A DNA stretch of 64,000 nt from Tupaia tana (lineage: Eukaryota; Chordata; Mammalia; Scandentia; Tupaiidae), in NCBI GenBank assembly GCA_026018925.1, contig JAKSZU010000025.1, positions 20,005,391 through 20,069,390 on the forward strand. The letters run 5' to 3'. Each line of letters opens with the position of its first letter. Positions within the stretch are counted from its first letter, which is position 1. Of this stretch, positions 22,849-34,667 are shown piece after piece. The notes under the pieces were generated by a model. The model worked only from the letters and a program-made list of their open reading frames with translations, did no database searches and was not told where the DNA came from. The translations under genes and the position numbers were made by a program.

Positions 22849-23440
22849 TAAATTCAATTAGTAAAATGAAAGGAGGTAATGTGATTACCACAGTGCATTT
22901 CAGATAGCATATGTGAAATAAATGTTACCTGTCATTAAGTATTATGCTCACACTCAGTGCTGCATTTTAAGATATGTACTTGAAAAACTTTAGGTAAGGG
23001 AAAGTTCATCAAGGTGGTGAATGGTAGGAAAATCATTTAATAATAGGTTATATTTATATGGCAAGTATATTAAAAAAGAATATCTAGATGAGAATTGGCA
23101 GTTCTTTTTAAATACCAGAAGAGTTTTCACATGCAAAATAAAGGAGTGCTATTTTGGGGAGCTCCTTAGAAGAAACTAGAACAACAAAATTACAGGGAAG
23201 TTTATGGTGATCGTTATCAAAGAGAAAGGAAAAATCTGCACCTATGTCTATATGATTAGTGGTCAGATCTACCGCAGACTGAGATATTTTAGCTGATAGT
23301 GAAGTCTTTATGCTTAGAGGATTTAGAAACAAGGCTCAAAATATAAAATATCAACAGTTTATAATTGGGGTTAATTCCCTGTTTAACTACAAGTGGATTA
23401 TATAGTTCACAGGGTAAAGACCAATCTCTGTTTCTATGAG
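22849..23440. other. No feature recognised
   Basis: AT-rich unique sequence. Confidence 0.5.
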
Positions 23441-23826
23441 TTTTAGTTTGCTAGGGGTTCCATTAACAAAAGACCATAGACTGAGTGGCTTAAAAGAGTA
23501 GAAATATATTTTCTGATAATTCTGTAACTTAGAAGTCTGAGAGCAAGGTGGCCATAGTCAAGTTTCATCTGAGGTCTCACTCTTTGACTTACAAATGTCT
23601 GCCTTCTCACTGTATGTCCTCATAGGAGCTTTTCTCTGTCTGTGTCTTTATCATCTGCTATAAGAATAGCATTCCTACTGCATTAGGAATTATCCAAATA
23701 GCCACATACTACGTTTGGTATTTCCTTATAATCCCCCATCTTCAAATTTAGTCACATTCAGAGATATTGGTGGTCAGAACATCAACATACAAATGAAGGC
23801 AGGGAAGAATTCAGTCAATAACATCA
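23441..23826 (-). mobile_element. Ancient LTR (MaLR-like), minus strand
   Basis: Begins TTAGTTTGCTAGGGGTTCC, then AGACCATAGACTGAGTGGCT and ATTTTCTGATAATTCTG, and ends ATTCAGTCAATAACATC. This is the reverse complement of the family seen in the plus orientation at 44851-45197 and 63606-63912. Near full length but diverged. Confidence 0.7.
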
Positions 23827-24317
23827 GAGTTCCATTATTTCATAACCTTGTTTCTGTTCACAAACCAACATGCCTCACCATTCTTTCCTTATAGTCCAGG
23901 TCACAGCCAGATTGGCCCCAAAGAGGGGATTCTCTTACCATCTACTCCCAGCGATGAGCTGAACTGTCCTGTTCTGCATCAATCTGGTTCCATTTGGGCC
24001 TGTCCTGAAAGAGTCCCAAGCCCAAATATCCTTGAGTATAATTGAAAACACAGAAACCCCAGAGAAGCGGATGCAAAAGTTCCATTACAACCATAATACC
24101 CTTTCTTCTATTAAAAACTGTACTACCTTCTTCTTTTTCCTTCTGCAAGTGGATATCTAATGTAATGTTCAATTTCAAATCATTACACATAGTATTCATG
24201 TACAGAAAAGTCACACCATACATCATAAATATGTTTAATAATTATGTCGATTGAATATTTTTATTAAAAATTTTTTTTAATTAAAAATAAAAATCCTTCT
24301 CTGATGAAAGTCGATGT
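23827..24317. other. No feature recognised
   Basis: Unique sequence, slightly GC-richer at 23880-24060. No recognisable domain in its frames. Confidence 0.45.
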
Positions 24318-24567
24318 TCCAAGCTGACTCTGTGGCCTTCTGGATAAGGCAGCTGGATATCACATGATGAACTGCCTGGTAGGTGTCTCAAACCCAATAG
24401 CTTGAGAAACACAGTGGGTATAAGTGTGTGCATGGCAAAAATCCCAAAAGGGAGAGATAGAAGGGGTTGTGGCAAGGCCATCCTCCCTGGCGGTGCCTTT
24501 CTGTCTCTCTTGTCTCTATGGTTAGTACATGCACCCTATAAAAAAATCTCCCTAAAAACTACAGCAA
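24318..24567 (+). mobile_element. Old tRNA-derived SINE
   Basis: CTTCTGGATAAGGCAGCTGGATATCACATGATG head, TCTCAAACCCAATAGC (decayed B box), a GGGGTTGTGGCAAGGCCATCC body and ACATGCACCCTATAAAA (motifs read in parts). Confidence 0.75.
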
Positions 24568-25335
24568 AAAAGAAATCTCAGACTTTATAAACTGTCATAT
24601 CAAATTTTCTATTACTCAGCAATTATAATAACTTCACATATTTTAGATGACCCATTGTTAACAGTATGTGTAGAAATCTTTGCACCAACTTTGTGTGAGC
24701 AGATATCCAGCTCATAAGGTTTATTTATTTATTTTCTTTAGTTTCACTTATTTATGTTGTTTTTTTTTCCAGGGATTATAAAATAATATACTCAAACAAA
24801 AAAATTAGTCAAATGTAGACATAATATATGTATTGCTGTTTGTGCTGAATAATATATGCTGAGTATCTATTAAAGTGTTGGAGTTGTAGTTCTTCTCTTA
24901 CCTCGGAAACAAGGAGAAATCAATAATTCCTTGTTGAATTGATTAGGAAAATTATCTTAATAGCTCAGTGACCAGTTCTATCCTTGAGTTTTATTATTCT
25001 TCTGAGTAAGAATATTTCTTTCTTAGTAAGTTCATGTATTAAAGAGAAAGGGAACTGTCAGGATTTTTCATGAGACTATATGAAGCGTTGGAGAGAATAC
25101 ATATTTGAAAATGCTAAAATAAAGGAAAGAAGAAATTCAGCCATAAATGTTCTTATCTGATAGGTAAAGTCATTTCATTACCATCGAGAAAATATACCAT
25201 TATGTGACTTTTCTTTATATTTAAAGTTATATGGTTACCTTCAGAAATAAAAATGCCAAATGACTGATTGATTCTAAATTCAAATTAAATCACTATTATT
25301 TCATCTTAGTAACAAAATACCTGATTTTAAGAATT
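24568..25335. other. No feature recognised
   Basis: AT-rich sequence without recognisable content. Confidence 0.5.
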
Positions 25336-25493
25336 ATTTTATTTATTTATTTACTTATTTATTTTTAATTTGACCAGAGAGAGACAGAGTGGGGGAGGGG
25401 GAGTTAGAAAGCAAGTCATCAGGCCTGGGACTTGAACCACAGTCAGCCCTGTGGAGTCCAGCACCCTCAACCACAATGCCACCTGCTGGTCCT
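25336..25493 (-). mobile_element. Short-form tRNA-derived SINE
   Basis: Reverse copy lacking the middle of the body: GAGAGAGACAGAGTGGGGG is followed by AGAAAGCAAGTCATCAGGCC and immediately CTGGGACTTGAACCACAG. The same junction appears at 46.6 kb and 51.9 kb. The tail is (TTTA)n. Confidence 0.85.
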
Positions 25494-27557
25494 ACAAATT
25501 ACCTGTCTATCATACACTAAAATGATTGTTTATTACATGATAATTTAATAGAACTCAATAAAATGTAATAAATTATTTTTATTTTAATAAATATATGAAA
25601 AATATTTTACAGCATAACAGTATATCATTCAATGTTGATTATGTTTTAGTTATTACTCAAGGGGAGGGCATGTTTGAGGGAAAATTGCAGAGAAAAATAA
25701 ATCAATGACATGGTTTTAAACCTTTAGAACAAGTTTAGCAATGAAAATATCTACTTCCATTTGTGGCAAATACCAAACCTGGCCCTTCCTACTTATGGAA
25801 ATCCTGGTTTTATGTGCATTGCGTTTATCTGTACACGATCGGAGCTCTCACACAACATGGACTAAATTAATATTAATCATGCAGACACTTAATGTTTCTT
25901 CTCATCTCAGTTATATCTCTTGGGATAGCTCAGCTATGATCTAAATAAATTTTTGATTGCAGACATCAATGCGCTCTTGATAGCGAGAGAACACATGGGG
26001 AAATTTTTTGAAAAGTGTATTATTTCTATGTGTTACATAAAGTTGATGTAATTCTCCAATGCCAATGCATGTCAGAACCATATCAAGGACTAATTTAGAA
26101 ACATGACCTCTTTAGAGGTCTGCAAATTATAATACGGAAGTTGTTCACAAAGCATCCACATAAACTAAACATTAGAAAACTTTCTTCTCTCCTATTTTAT
26201 TGACTCAATGTCAGTGGTGTTATGATAACAGGAATATAAAGAATTGTAAAGATGCTCCAAAAACTATTGTGTTGGTGTGCTTGCTATATCACTTCAAATG
26301 AAATATGATGTACTGATACAGGATGTAATAATGTCCAACTCTAAAAACTAGTTAAAATATATGTCAATAAGCATGTGCTCTTAAAATAAAAATAAATTCA
26401 TTTTCTTGAATGATGCCCTGGAATGCTAAATGTCTTGGTTTCTGGAAAAGTCTATCCTGACACCAGTAGCAATACTCATTAGAATATGTAGTGAATACAA
26501 CATATATCTTCCCATTCCCTGAACGTTTGACCCTGTGTATATGAATTTGAATTATACTTCACTTTTTAGTGCTTGATATTGAGCAATTTTCTATAAAAAT
26601 GGAGCTAATAAAGTATCTACTTAATTGATTATTGTGAATATCATTAAAATAATGGGACAGAAATTAGATTAAAAATGACATCTAATAGAAATTAAATAGC
26701 TAAGATGAAATATGATTAGCATGTAGTTTTTCTCAAATTAGCTTAAAAAATCATGTTCTTAAAGTTCTAAATAAGTTTCATAGAACTTTAAAGTTATTCC
26801 AAATTTTTGTTTTACTAAATTTTCAGAAATTTTGAAAATAATAGTTGTACATAATACTATTTAATAATATTTTAACAGCATATAAATAAAACTTTTTTAT
26901 CATTTCCTTTTTTTTGAAATTTTCTCAAACTAATATATCTTTTCATGGTGTTTTGATTTTCATATGATTTATAACTGTTCTTCCATTTATATTTATATTT
27001 ATTGTTTATTTAAATTTGTGTCTATGTGAATACTTGTCTTTTCAAGACATTTGTCAAATTAATTAATGAATAAGTAGAAGAGCCTTTATATATTTGGTGC
27101 AGAGCATGGACATGTGTTGGTTATAAATATGATAATCACATTTTCATAGTTCATAACTTGTTTCTTGTTTTCCAAAATTCTATAGATTTAAATCTTTTAG
27201 TTTTCAAAGTTTTAGTTTTCAAAGTTTTGTTCCATTTAAGACTCAGAGCTGCCTTTTCGATCTAAACTTAAAGAAATAGTAGCTTATAATTTGCCCCCAT
27301 TCATCTATGGTTGATTTTCTTCTTAGCCTAGATATTTATTTGATTTTTTGTTTTAACATTAAGAGCTCTTTTAGGTTACACAATTTTTTATTGATCCACT
27401 TGTACTTATTGTTCTGATATAAAACAAGGAAAACTATATATACCCACATATATATATTATTATGTGTGTCTGTGTGTGTCAGTAGGTGGATTAGACTGGT
27501 TAAATTTTAAGATCCCTATAGGTTCTAAGGACCTACTTGGAAAACTTAACTCCAGTA
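25494..27557. other. Large AT-rich stretch, no gene
   Basis: No coding signal and no SINE. A tandem TTTTAGTTTTCAAAG pair lies at about 27198-27228, and a short TG run at about 27461-27480. Old, unrecognisable L1 fragments are possible. Confidence 0.5.
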
Positions 27558-27574
27558 AAGAGTTCTTGTATTTT

Positions 27575-27845
27575 TAATTTCTTTTTATTTTCTTTTTTGG
27601 GGAAGTTTTTGCTATAGGGCAGGTGCGTTCGCCAGAAAGACAGAGACAGAGAGACAGAAATCGAGAAATCATCCCTCAGGGGGGATGGCCACACTGCAAT
27701 CCCTTCTCCTCCATTCTCCTCTTGGGATCTTGGGCACGCACGCACATGCTCCCGGCATGAGTTTATGCCATCGGGTCTGGGACTCAAACCGCGGTTGACT
27801 ACATGGGAGTCCAGTGACATAGCCATTACGCCAACTGCTGGTCCC
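27575..27845 (-). mobile_element. tRNA-derived SINE, fairly young
   Basis: Reverse orientation, GGGGAAGTTTTTGCTATAGGG to CTGCTGGTCCC, with the full body and B box. Flanked by AAGAGTTCTTGT (27558) and AAGAGCTCTTGT (27846), a target duplication with one difference. Confidence 0.94.
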
Positions 27846-27854
27846 AAGAGCTCT

Positions 27855-27965
27855 TGTTTTATAGAGGAATAAACCAAATCTCAAGAAAGTTAAACAATTT
27901 GTCTGCAGTGACACAACAAAATTGAAAAGATCTGCGTCTGGTTTAATTCTATCCACCGCATGCAT
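27855..27965 (+). mobile_element. MIR SINE fragment
   Basis: MIR core phrases in order: GTTTTATAGAGGAATAAACC, TCAAGAAAGTTAAACAATTTG and GTGACACAAC, then TCTGCGTCTGG. Ancient, diverged. Confidence 0.6.
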
Positions 27966-28752
27966 GATGTAGATCCAATTATTCTATTTACCTTCATTTT
28001 ATACTTTACTAAAATGAGATGTAGGGCAGGTATCTGGTGCATCAAAGAGTTATAATTGAGAGTGGCTGAAACCTCTGTTTGTAGAATGATACCTCAATGA
28101 TCTTTCCACTTTTGGTACCACAGTACATCCAGACTGACAGAGGATGTTCTCTTTTATTCCATAGTTTAACACTAAGTATGAAACATCTTCCACCTCTTCC
28201 TGATCAAGTGTCTAAAAAGAACAGAACACCCGTAAGTACTCATTTCTTTGAATTGACGACCACCTTTGCATCGTGTGATATGAGCTCCCTTTGCCCTGTA
28301 GGTAAATGTCAAGAATTCAGGACCATTTTCAGTTCTTGTCACCCTTGTTATTCAGCAACTGAGGCACTGTCATCTTGTCAGCAACGTCGATCCCTCTCTT
28401 TCTTAACAAGGTAGCAATTGTCACTTTTCTGACAGACATCTTAGAAAATTCACATTCTTGCCAAATTGTAGACAGAACAACTTTAAAACTTCAGTGTGGA
28501 GAAGAAGACCTATTCTAAAACACAGGAGTGGATAAAATGCCCTTCACATACCTAATAATGACTGTTCCGTGTAGCTACGAGTCTTAAGAAAATTGCAGAG
28601 CCTTGCAGAAGCCAGAGCCAAAATTCCTGAAAGTGGACCTGCTCCTTTGGATTAGAAAGGCTCTGCTGATAATGCTTCAACAGAGTGGCCAGGCAGGCAT
28701 TTAAGATCCAGACTCTGAGGCACGTGACCTAGATTATTTTGACTGGTATCTA
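27966..28752. other. No gene confirmed; GC-richer unique block
   Basis: 28080-28750 is less AT-rich than its surroundings and retains CpGs. A 105-codon open frame at 28097-28414 (seven cysteines in its second half, no recognised domain) is not supported by homology. No repeat family recognised. Confidence 0.35.
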
Positions 28753-28830
28753 TAGGTTGTCTGGAAAGTCATGATGCATGTTTGCATAGGAAAAACAGAA
28801 AGATACATCATGACTTTCCCGACAACCTAA
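28753..28830. mobile_element. Mariner-type MITE, 78 bp
   Basis: An almost perfect palindrome. The right end in reverse complement reads TTAGGTTGTCGGGAAAGTCA, and the left end matches it with one missing base and a few changes. A TA dinucleotide flanks both sides (28751-28752, 28831-28832), as expected for Tc1/mariner insertion. Too short to code; it must have been moved by a transposase in trans. A second copy is at 45801-45879. Confidence 0.85.
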
Positions 28831-28832
28831 TA

Positions 28833-29364
28833 TTTGGCATCTAATATTGATATTTCATACCCATTTTCACACACATAACAATAAAAACACAATAACTGTA
28901 TGTTGCTAGTATTTTATTTAATCTCTCTGTGAGTTTTGGTCTAGTTGATAACTATGCCATCAAAGGGGAAATTTGATGCTTGTTCCATAACAGGATTGAT
29001 TGCATGGGTAGAGCAAAATTTAAGAAAGACCCACAAGGGGTAGTAAAGAATCCTGGGTCATTGTCACCACGAGGCTTAAAAGTAACCAGCACCTAGAAAG
29101 ACAGGGCTCAAACAGTGGGTATCCTGAGAAAATTTCAATATTTTAGCTCTTCAACCTGCACACAGGACCAAAGGGATAAATACCAATCTAATTATTTCCC
29201 TTGTGGTGGTGTGTCCTAGTCACTGAATAGGCAAGTTAGCAGGCCAAGTTGATTGATTCCTTCATTCTATAAATATCAATGTCCAGAGGCAGGAGCAGAG
29301 TGGAGCAGAGTGGAAGGGGGTGAAGATTGGGTCTACTCAGGTGATTGAAGAATACCCAGCACAT
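28833..29364. other. No feature recognised
   Basis: Unique sequence. A small AGAGTGGAGCAGAGTGGA repeat lies at about 29294-29312. Confidence 0.5.
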
Positions 29365-29490
29365 CCCATCTCACAGAGGAGGTAAACAAATTTATAAGCT
29401 AAATAACTTGGCCAACGTGAAGGGACATGTACTGCTGAGCTGAGATCACTCCAAGATTGTTCAACACCCACCTCCGTTCTTGTTATCTCC
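29365..29490 (+). mobile_element. MIR SINE fragment
   Basis: MIR core phrases: CACAGAGGAGGTAAACAAAT, AGCTAAATAACTTGGCCAACGTG and a later CACTCCAAGATTG. Confidence 0.55.
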
Positions 29491-29529
29491 CACCATCATG
29501 GTACCACTTGTTACAAAGGAGTTTACGCA

Positions 29530-29770
29530 GGACCGGCAGATGGCATAAAAGTTAGGTTTTTGTACTCCCATGTAGTTGACAACGACTCAAGTCCCAGACC
29601 TAGAGGCTTAAAACTCACACTAGGCACATTTGTGTGCATACCCAAAATCCTAAGAGGAAAATGAAGGAGAAGGGATTGCAGTGTGGTCAGCCCCCCTGGA
29701 GGCAATGTCTTCTTTCTGTCTCTGTCTCTCTGGTGATCACATCCCTATAGCAAAAATTTATATCTCTCTC

Positions 29771-29799
<29 letters not shown>
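29530..29799 (+). mobile_element. tRNA-derived SINE, intermediate age
   Basis: Head GGACCGGCAGATGGCATAAAAG, full body GAAGGAGAAGGGATTGCAGTG, CCCTATAGCAAAAAT and a long poly-A (29772-29798). An imperfect duplication around AAAGGAG...TTTACGCA / AAAGGAGGAATTTATGCA flanks it. Confidence 0.92.
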
Positions 29800-29801
<2 letters not shown>

Positions 29802-30329
29802 GGAATTTATGCATTCTACTTTTCCTTTTTAGCTAATATCAAAGGAATATTAAAATACAACTCAGAGTGATAAATACTAATTTTAACAACACAGCCTGAC
29901 ATTACTCTCTGTCTCCTTCAAATAATAAATTTTGTTTTCACAGAACCTTAAATACACACTTACACACTCATACTGAAAATTCCTATAATCATATATGTAT
30001 AATGATGAAACCTTAATGGAATTTTAAAATATATATTTAAATGATTTTTAAAATGAAATAGAGTAAGTTTTTCCATACAGCAATCAACTACATGGGACAA
30101 AAGCGTAAAAATCCTTTTATAAAGTAATTTTAAATAAGATATTATCCATTTAAGTCTTCTCAGAAATAGCATAAAGCAGCATTTACACATTCATTTCTAT
30201 CTGTAATAAATGATTAATAAAAATGTATGTTCAAGTCATGTTATTTAATATTGTGAAATGTGAAACAAAAGTTTCAGATACTTTTCAGTCAGAAAAGTAG
30301 ACCTTAGTGTTTTGATATAGCTCTAAGTA
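29800..30329. other. No feature recognised
   Basis: AT-rich unique sequence. Confidence 0.5.
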
Positions 30330-30573
30330 GTTAATTGTGCATGCAACTGATGGGGAGAGAGAGAGAGAGAGAGAGAGAAAGTGAGAAGTGATCCCAATCT
30401 CTCCCATGGGAGTATGGCCACACTGTAATCACTTTTCCATTCTTTTCTCAGGATTTTGGGCATGCACACACATGTACCCAGCATGATTTCTAAGACACTA
30501 GGTCGGGGATTCAAACCGTGGTGTCAGCCATATGGGATCCAGCATCTTAACCACCATGTCACCCGCCAGCCCT
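30330..30573 (-). mobile_element. Old tRNA-derived SINE
   Basis: A (GA)n stretch (30354-30378) is followed by AAGTGAGAAGTGATCCC, GTAATCACTTTTCCATTC, GGGGATTCAAACCGTGG (B box) and a head ending CCCGCCAGCCC. Confidence 0.85.
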
Positions 30574-31415
30574 TGTACTTCCCTTTTTATAGGCTAATTT
30601 TGTAGAAATGTATTTGCATAAGGGAGTCAATAGTAACTTTCCAGAAGGGTAAATCATTTTTACTCACTGGGTATCCTTCCCCAATCAGAACATAAAAAGT
30701 TCTGTCTTTCAAAGTGCCATACCTCTTGTCCGTATGACCAGACTTTGAAGACAATTAGGTGCTTAAAGCTAATTCCGGTTTCTTAGGAAGATTATTAAAA
30801 TGAGAAAGCAGCACAGAGCAGGAGCAGAGGTTGCCATGAGTTCGGTAGCCTATGACGCTGACATAAAATGAGGTTAACAGGCACTGGCAAATTAACCACT
30901 TTAGCAGGACCAAGGTACCTACTAGGATAAGCTTATATTGTTTCAGATTGGATTTAAGTTGTCAAATGGGATATTTAAGTATCAAAACCATGCTCAACTG
31001 GCACTGGGATTCTACCAACCTCTGCCTCTAGGAGCACGTTTTGAGTTAAGAGCCAGTGAAATGTCACAGTGGCAATAAACTTTGGGCATCATGATTATCC
31101 AACGAATAACACGCATTTAAAATTATTTATGTGCTTTGATTTTTCTGGCTCAATATAACCTTCCGATAACATTAACTGTCTCTCAGAAACCCGTGAGTGA
31201 GTTCAATATATACTATACATACAGTAGGTGGTATTTATGTATTTTGAAGACGAAACACACAAGACAGAGTGCACATAGAAACGCCCCAGTTCTCTGACTC
31301 CTTCCTTTCCAAACATGATTATATGAAGGGAACCAAGGTGGGTCACCTGAACTTCTTTGGTCTACAAATTACTCTCATTAATATTCATCCTATGTCCTTG
31401 ACATCGAAGTTTCTT
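30574..31415. other. No feature recognised
   Basis: Unique sequence; nothing recognisable on either strand. Confidence 0.5.
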
Positions 31416-31417
31416 CT

Positions 31418-31682
31418 TCTTTTTTTTTTTTTTTTGGAGAGATTTTTGCTATAGGGCATGTCTGCTCACCAGAAAGAAAGAAAGAGACAGAGAGACAGAA
31501 AGCGAGAAATCACCCCCCCAGGGGGGATGGCCACACCGCAATCCCTTCTCCTCCATTCTCCTCTTGGGATCTTGGGCACACACGCACACGGCGTGAGTTT
31601 TAAGCCACTGGGTCCAGGACGCCAACTGCAGTTGACTACATGGGAGTCCAACGACATAGCCATTATGCTAATTGCTGGTCCC
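31418..31682 (-). mobile_element. tRNA-derived SINE, fairly young
   Basis: Poly-T, GGAGAGATTTTTGCTATAGGGC, AATCACCCCCCCAGGGGGGATGG (in parts), then a head with a decayed B box (GGACGCCAACTGCAG) ending GCTGGTCCC. Confidence 0.94.
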
Positions 31683-32370
31683 TGAAATTTATTTTTCTAA
31701 GTTAGTGATTAATACTGACATTCTTCATTCTCAAAGTGCTCCTGTTTGGATGACAGATGACAAGTCCACCTTAGTTATAGGGTGACTTAGAGAGATCTTT
31801 GTTGTTTACTATTTTTTTAAAGAAGGAACTGACATTTAATAAGCTGAATTGGTTCTAGTCATTGATTTCATTATGTGCAATATATTCCTTGTGACCATAT
31901 ATGTAAATACTCTGCATAAATTTAAAACTCTGTTTGAGACTAGTAGATCTGTGTCATAATTTACATAATATTATAATGTGTTTGACATTCAGTACACTTT
32001 CTTGAAATCAATAATACCCAATGTCAGAATAATGATACTAAAATGGAAGAGACAAAATAAAATAAAATAAAAGGACATTAAAGTACTGAATTATTTTAAT
32101 TTTTTCCTACTACTTACAGAACACATATTGACATTGGCAGATTATTATAACGTATTCTTTGAAGCAATGACATAATGTAGTTTCAAAAATAATTTCTCAT
32201 ATTTTAACACTAATTGTAGAATTATCAATCTGTCTTTTAATGCCACCAGCTAAAAATCTAATTTTCTAAAAAGGTTTAATTTCAAAGGTAGGTTAATTTC
32301 TCTCTCTCTCTCTTTTTTAAATAAGATTCTTTTGTAAGTATATTGTTTAGTTCTCCAGAGTTAACAAGCA
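31683..32370. other. No gene; AT-rich
   Basis: Short (CT)n at about 32299-32310. No coding signal. Confidence 0.5.

Positions 32371-32402
<32 letters not shown>
32371..32402. repeat. (TG)n microsatellite
   Basis: About 12 TG units followed by TATATATA. Confidence 0.95.
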
Positions 32403-32917
32403 TCTATGACATTTAGAAAGTGACTTCAGATTATTGTAAATGTCAAGAAATAAATTTCAAAATACAGCAATTTTATCATAAATACTAGTTGAATCATCTT
32501 TTACTGGATTAAAGCAAAGCCATTTTAATAAATATGGGTTTTCTTCAGTTCAAATACTTGGAGTAGGACTTTTATAAATGTTAAATTTTTAAAACTGAAC
32601 TGATTTTCTTCAAAAATTCTTTTTAATAATTTGAACTTTCTATTTTTAATAAATTTAAATCTCTTTTTAATAGACTAACTCAAAGTCACTTTGGAATATG
32701 ACTTTTGCAGAAAAAAAATAATATGTTGATGAAACTAAATACTATCAAAAATTAATAAGTGGACAGTGGAAGAAAATTTTAGAAGTACAAAAGATAATTA
32801 TGTATATATATATTCATTTGAAATTTATTTTTTTGCATTTAAAATAGTCTGAAGTCACTTTTTAAATGTCACACAGACACACAAACACACACATACTTAC
32901 TAGCTGTGGAGGAATAA

Positions 32918-32920
<3 letters not shown>
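32403..32920. other. No feature recognised
   Basis: Very AT-rich sequence with A-rich and T-rich blocks. Confidence 0.5.
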
Positions 32921-32965
<45 letters not shown>

Positions 32966-32969
32966 TATT
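32921..32969. repeat. (TA)n microsatellite
   Basis: About 20 TA units, interrupted once by CATATATAT. Preceded by a CA-rich stretch (32872-32893). Confidence 0.95.
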
Positions 32970-33734
32970 TAGCATATGAAATAAAATTAAAACTAGAGAT
33001 TTTGAAAAAGCAATTAACAAGCTTAGGTTATTTGTAAATCAATGTGAGCAGAATATATTATTTAAAAACTATATAGCTTATGTTCTGGTTGTAGGAAGAA
33101 GAAAAATATCTGACTTTTTGGTGTATCTAATTTATTCTTTAATAAAGATTATACATGCACACACATGTGTGTGTTTGTATCTATATACATATATGTGTAT
33201 ATACACACACATTCGCATGAAAATGTACACACACACCTACATGTGTGGGTTTTACCTATTGTATCAGAGTTCAATGCATAAATACTACAAAAAGTTACAA
33301 TTCATTGCAGTTTAGATTCTGCTTTACTTCAACGAAATAATCTTTGCATTGCCTACCAGCCAAAACCAAAATGGGCTTGCCTAACCTCATAGTTCTAGTA
33401 AATCAATATAGTTCCACAGATCCCCTTTGCCAACGCAGGTCTTTGAGAGACTGTACTCAGCATTATGTCGTGTTAATTCCTGCACTTCAGTTGACTCTTC
33501 GTGCTGACTCAGATTTTACCAGAACTACATTAAACACACTTACAGTCCATCAGTTACGGTGCACTTTGGCTCACTGGCCAAATGAAGTGTTTGGCAAAAC
33601 ACCATAAAACCAAAGGAACACATGCCCTTTGTAGTGCTGGGTAAGCATGAAAGTCATTGCATACAACAAGTTAGTGAACATGGCAAGTCAGTGCAACCTT
33701 TACACTTGGTAGTGCTTGGATGACATACCAAAAT
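32970..33734. other. No gene confirmed
   Basis: CA/TG/TA-rich low complexity at 33153-33247. The 87-codon frame at 33344-33607 has no recognised domain. No mobile element identified at 33300-33730. Confidence 0.4.
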
Positions 33735-34047
33735 AATGCATTTTATTTTACTTTATTTTGCAAGACAGGGTCACACCATCTCACAATCATCCTGCCTCAG
33801 TTTTCCAGCTAGGGACACAGTTATGTGCCCCCAACCTTTTCCCTTTTTTAAATGAGGTCTTGCTGTGTTTTCTACACCAACCTTTTGCTCACAAGTCTCC
33901 TGCCTCAACCTTCCTAAATTGCTGAGTTGACAGGTATGTGCCACTGGCCTGAGCCTTCAGACAGGACCGGGAATTGAACCCAGGCCATCCCTATGGTCCC
34001 GGCCCATGAAGCACAGCACCTTAGCAGTGTGCACCATGACTGGACCC
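33735..34047 (-). mobile_element. tRNA-7SL composite SINE (Tu-like)
   Basis: On the minus strand a tRNA-like head with B-box-like GGGTTCAATTCCCGG (about 33970) is followed by two 7SL RNA-like units: GTTGAGGCAGGAG with AGTGGCACATACCTGTCAAC, then GGGGGCACATAACTGTG with ACTGAGGCAGGATG. It ends in an AAAATAAAGTAAAATAAAAT-like tail. This head-plus-dimer layout fits tree-shrew composite SINEs as I recall them. Confidence 0.75.
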
Positions 34048-34387
34048 AAAATAACATCACGAACAATTTTGATATTTGATTTTTCTTTTAAGATGGAAAA
34101 CATGTCAATGTAGAATGCAAGTTGATAGTAGAAATTGTCATGAACAATTGAATTTACCGTCAGGAATATGGTGAATGTATTCGGTTATGAAGCTTCTACA
34201 GCATTTGTTTTAGGTCCTCCATGTCATGTAGGAGTGACTGAATTTCTCTCCAAGGAGACGTGAGAAAGCGTCCACATAAGTAGAAGGCTTATTGGATCCT
34301 AGACAATGCTAAAGAAATGTTGCTAATTAAAAACTGAAGTTATGTTTAAGAAAGAGTCACATTTAAAGACAAATATGTAGACAGTTA
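34048..34387. other. No feature recognised
   Basis: Unique AT-rich sequence. Confidence 0.5.
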
Positions 34388-34399
34388 TGAAAGAAAGAT

Positions 34400-34655
34400 T
34401 TTTTTTTCTTTTTATAGAGAGATTTATTTTCCTATAGGGCATATGTGTTTGCTGGAGAGATAGACAAAAAATGAGAAATCACCCCCCAGGGAGGTTGGCC
34501 ATGCCACAATCCTTTTTCCTCCATTCTCTTTTTGGGATTGTGGGCATGCACGCACATGCACCTGGCATGAGTTTTGAGCCCCGGATCTGAGACTCAAACC
34601 AGAGTCTACAATGTGGGAGGTGAGCAACATAACCATTATGCCATCTGCTGGTCCC
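34400..34655 (-). mobile_element. tRNA-derived SINE, full length
   Basis: Reverse orientation, CCTATAGGGCATATGTG to CTGCTGGTCCC, with a perfect 12-bp duplication TGAAAGAAAGAT at 34388-34399 and 34656-34667. CpGs are moderately decayed. Confidence 0.95.
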
Positions 34656-34667
34656 TGAAAGAAAGAT

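Noticed and set aside
32371-33247. CRISPR array or regulatory repeat cluster
   Set aside because: Only TG, TA and CA dinucleotide tracts without spacer structure.
33344-33607. 87-codon open frame
   Set aside because: Not recognised and without supporting signals.
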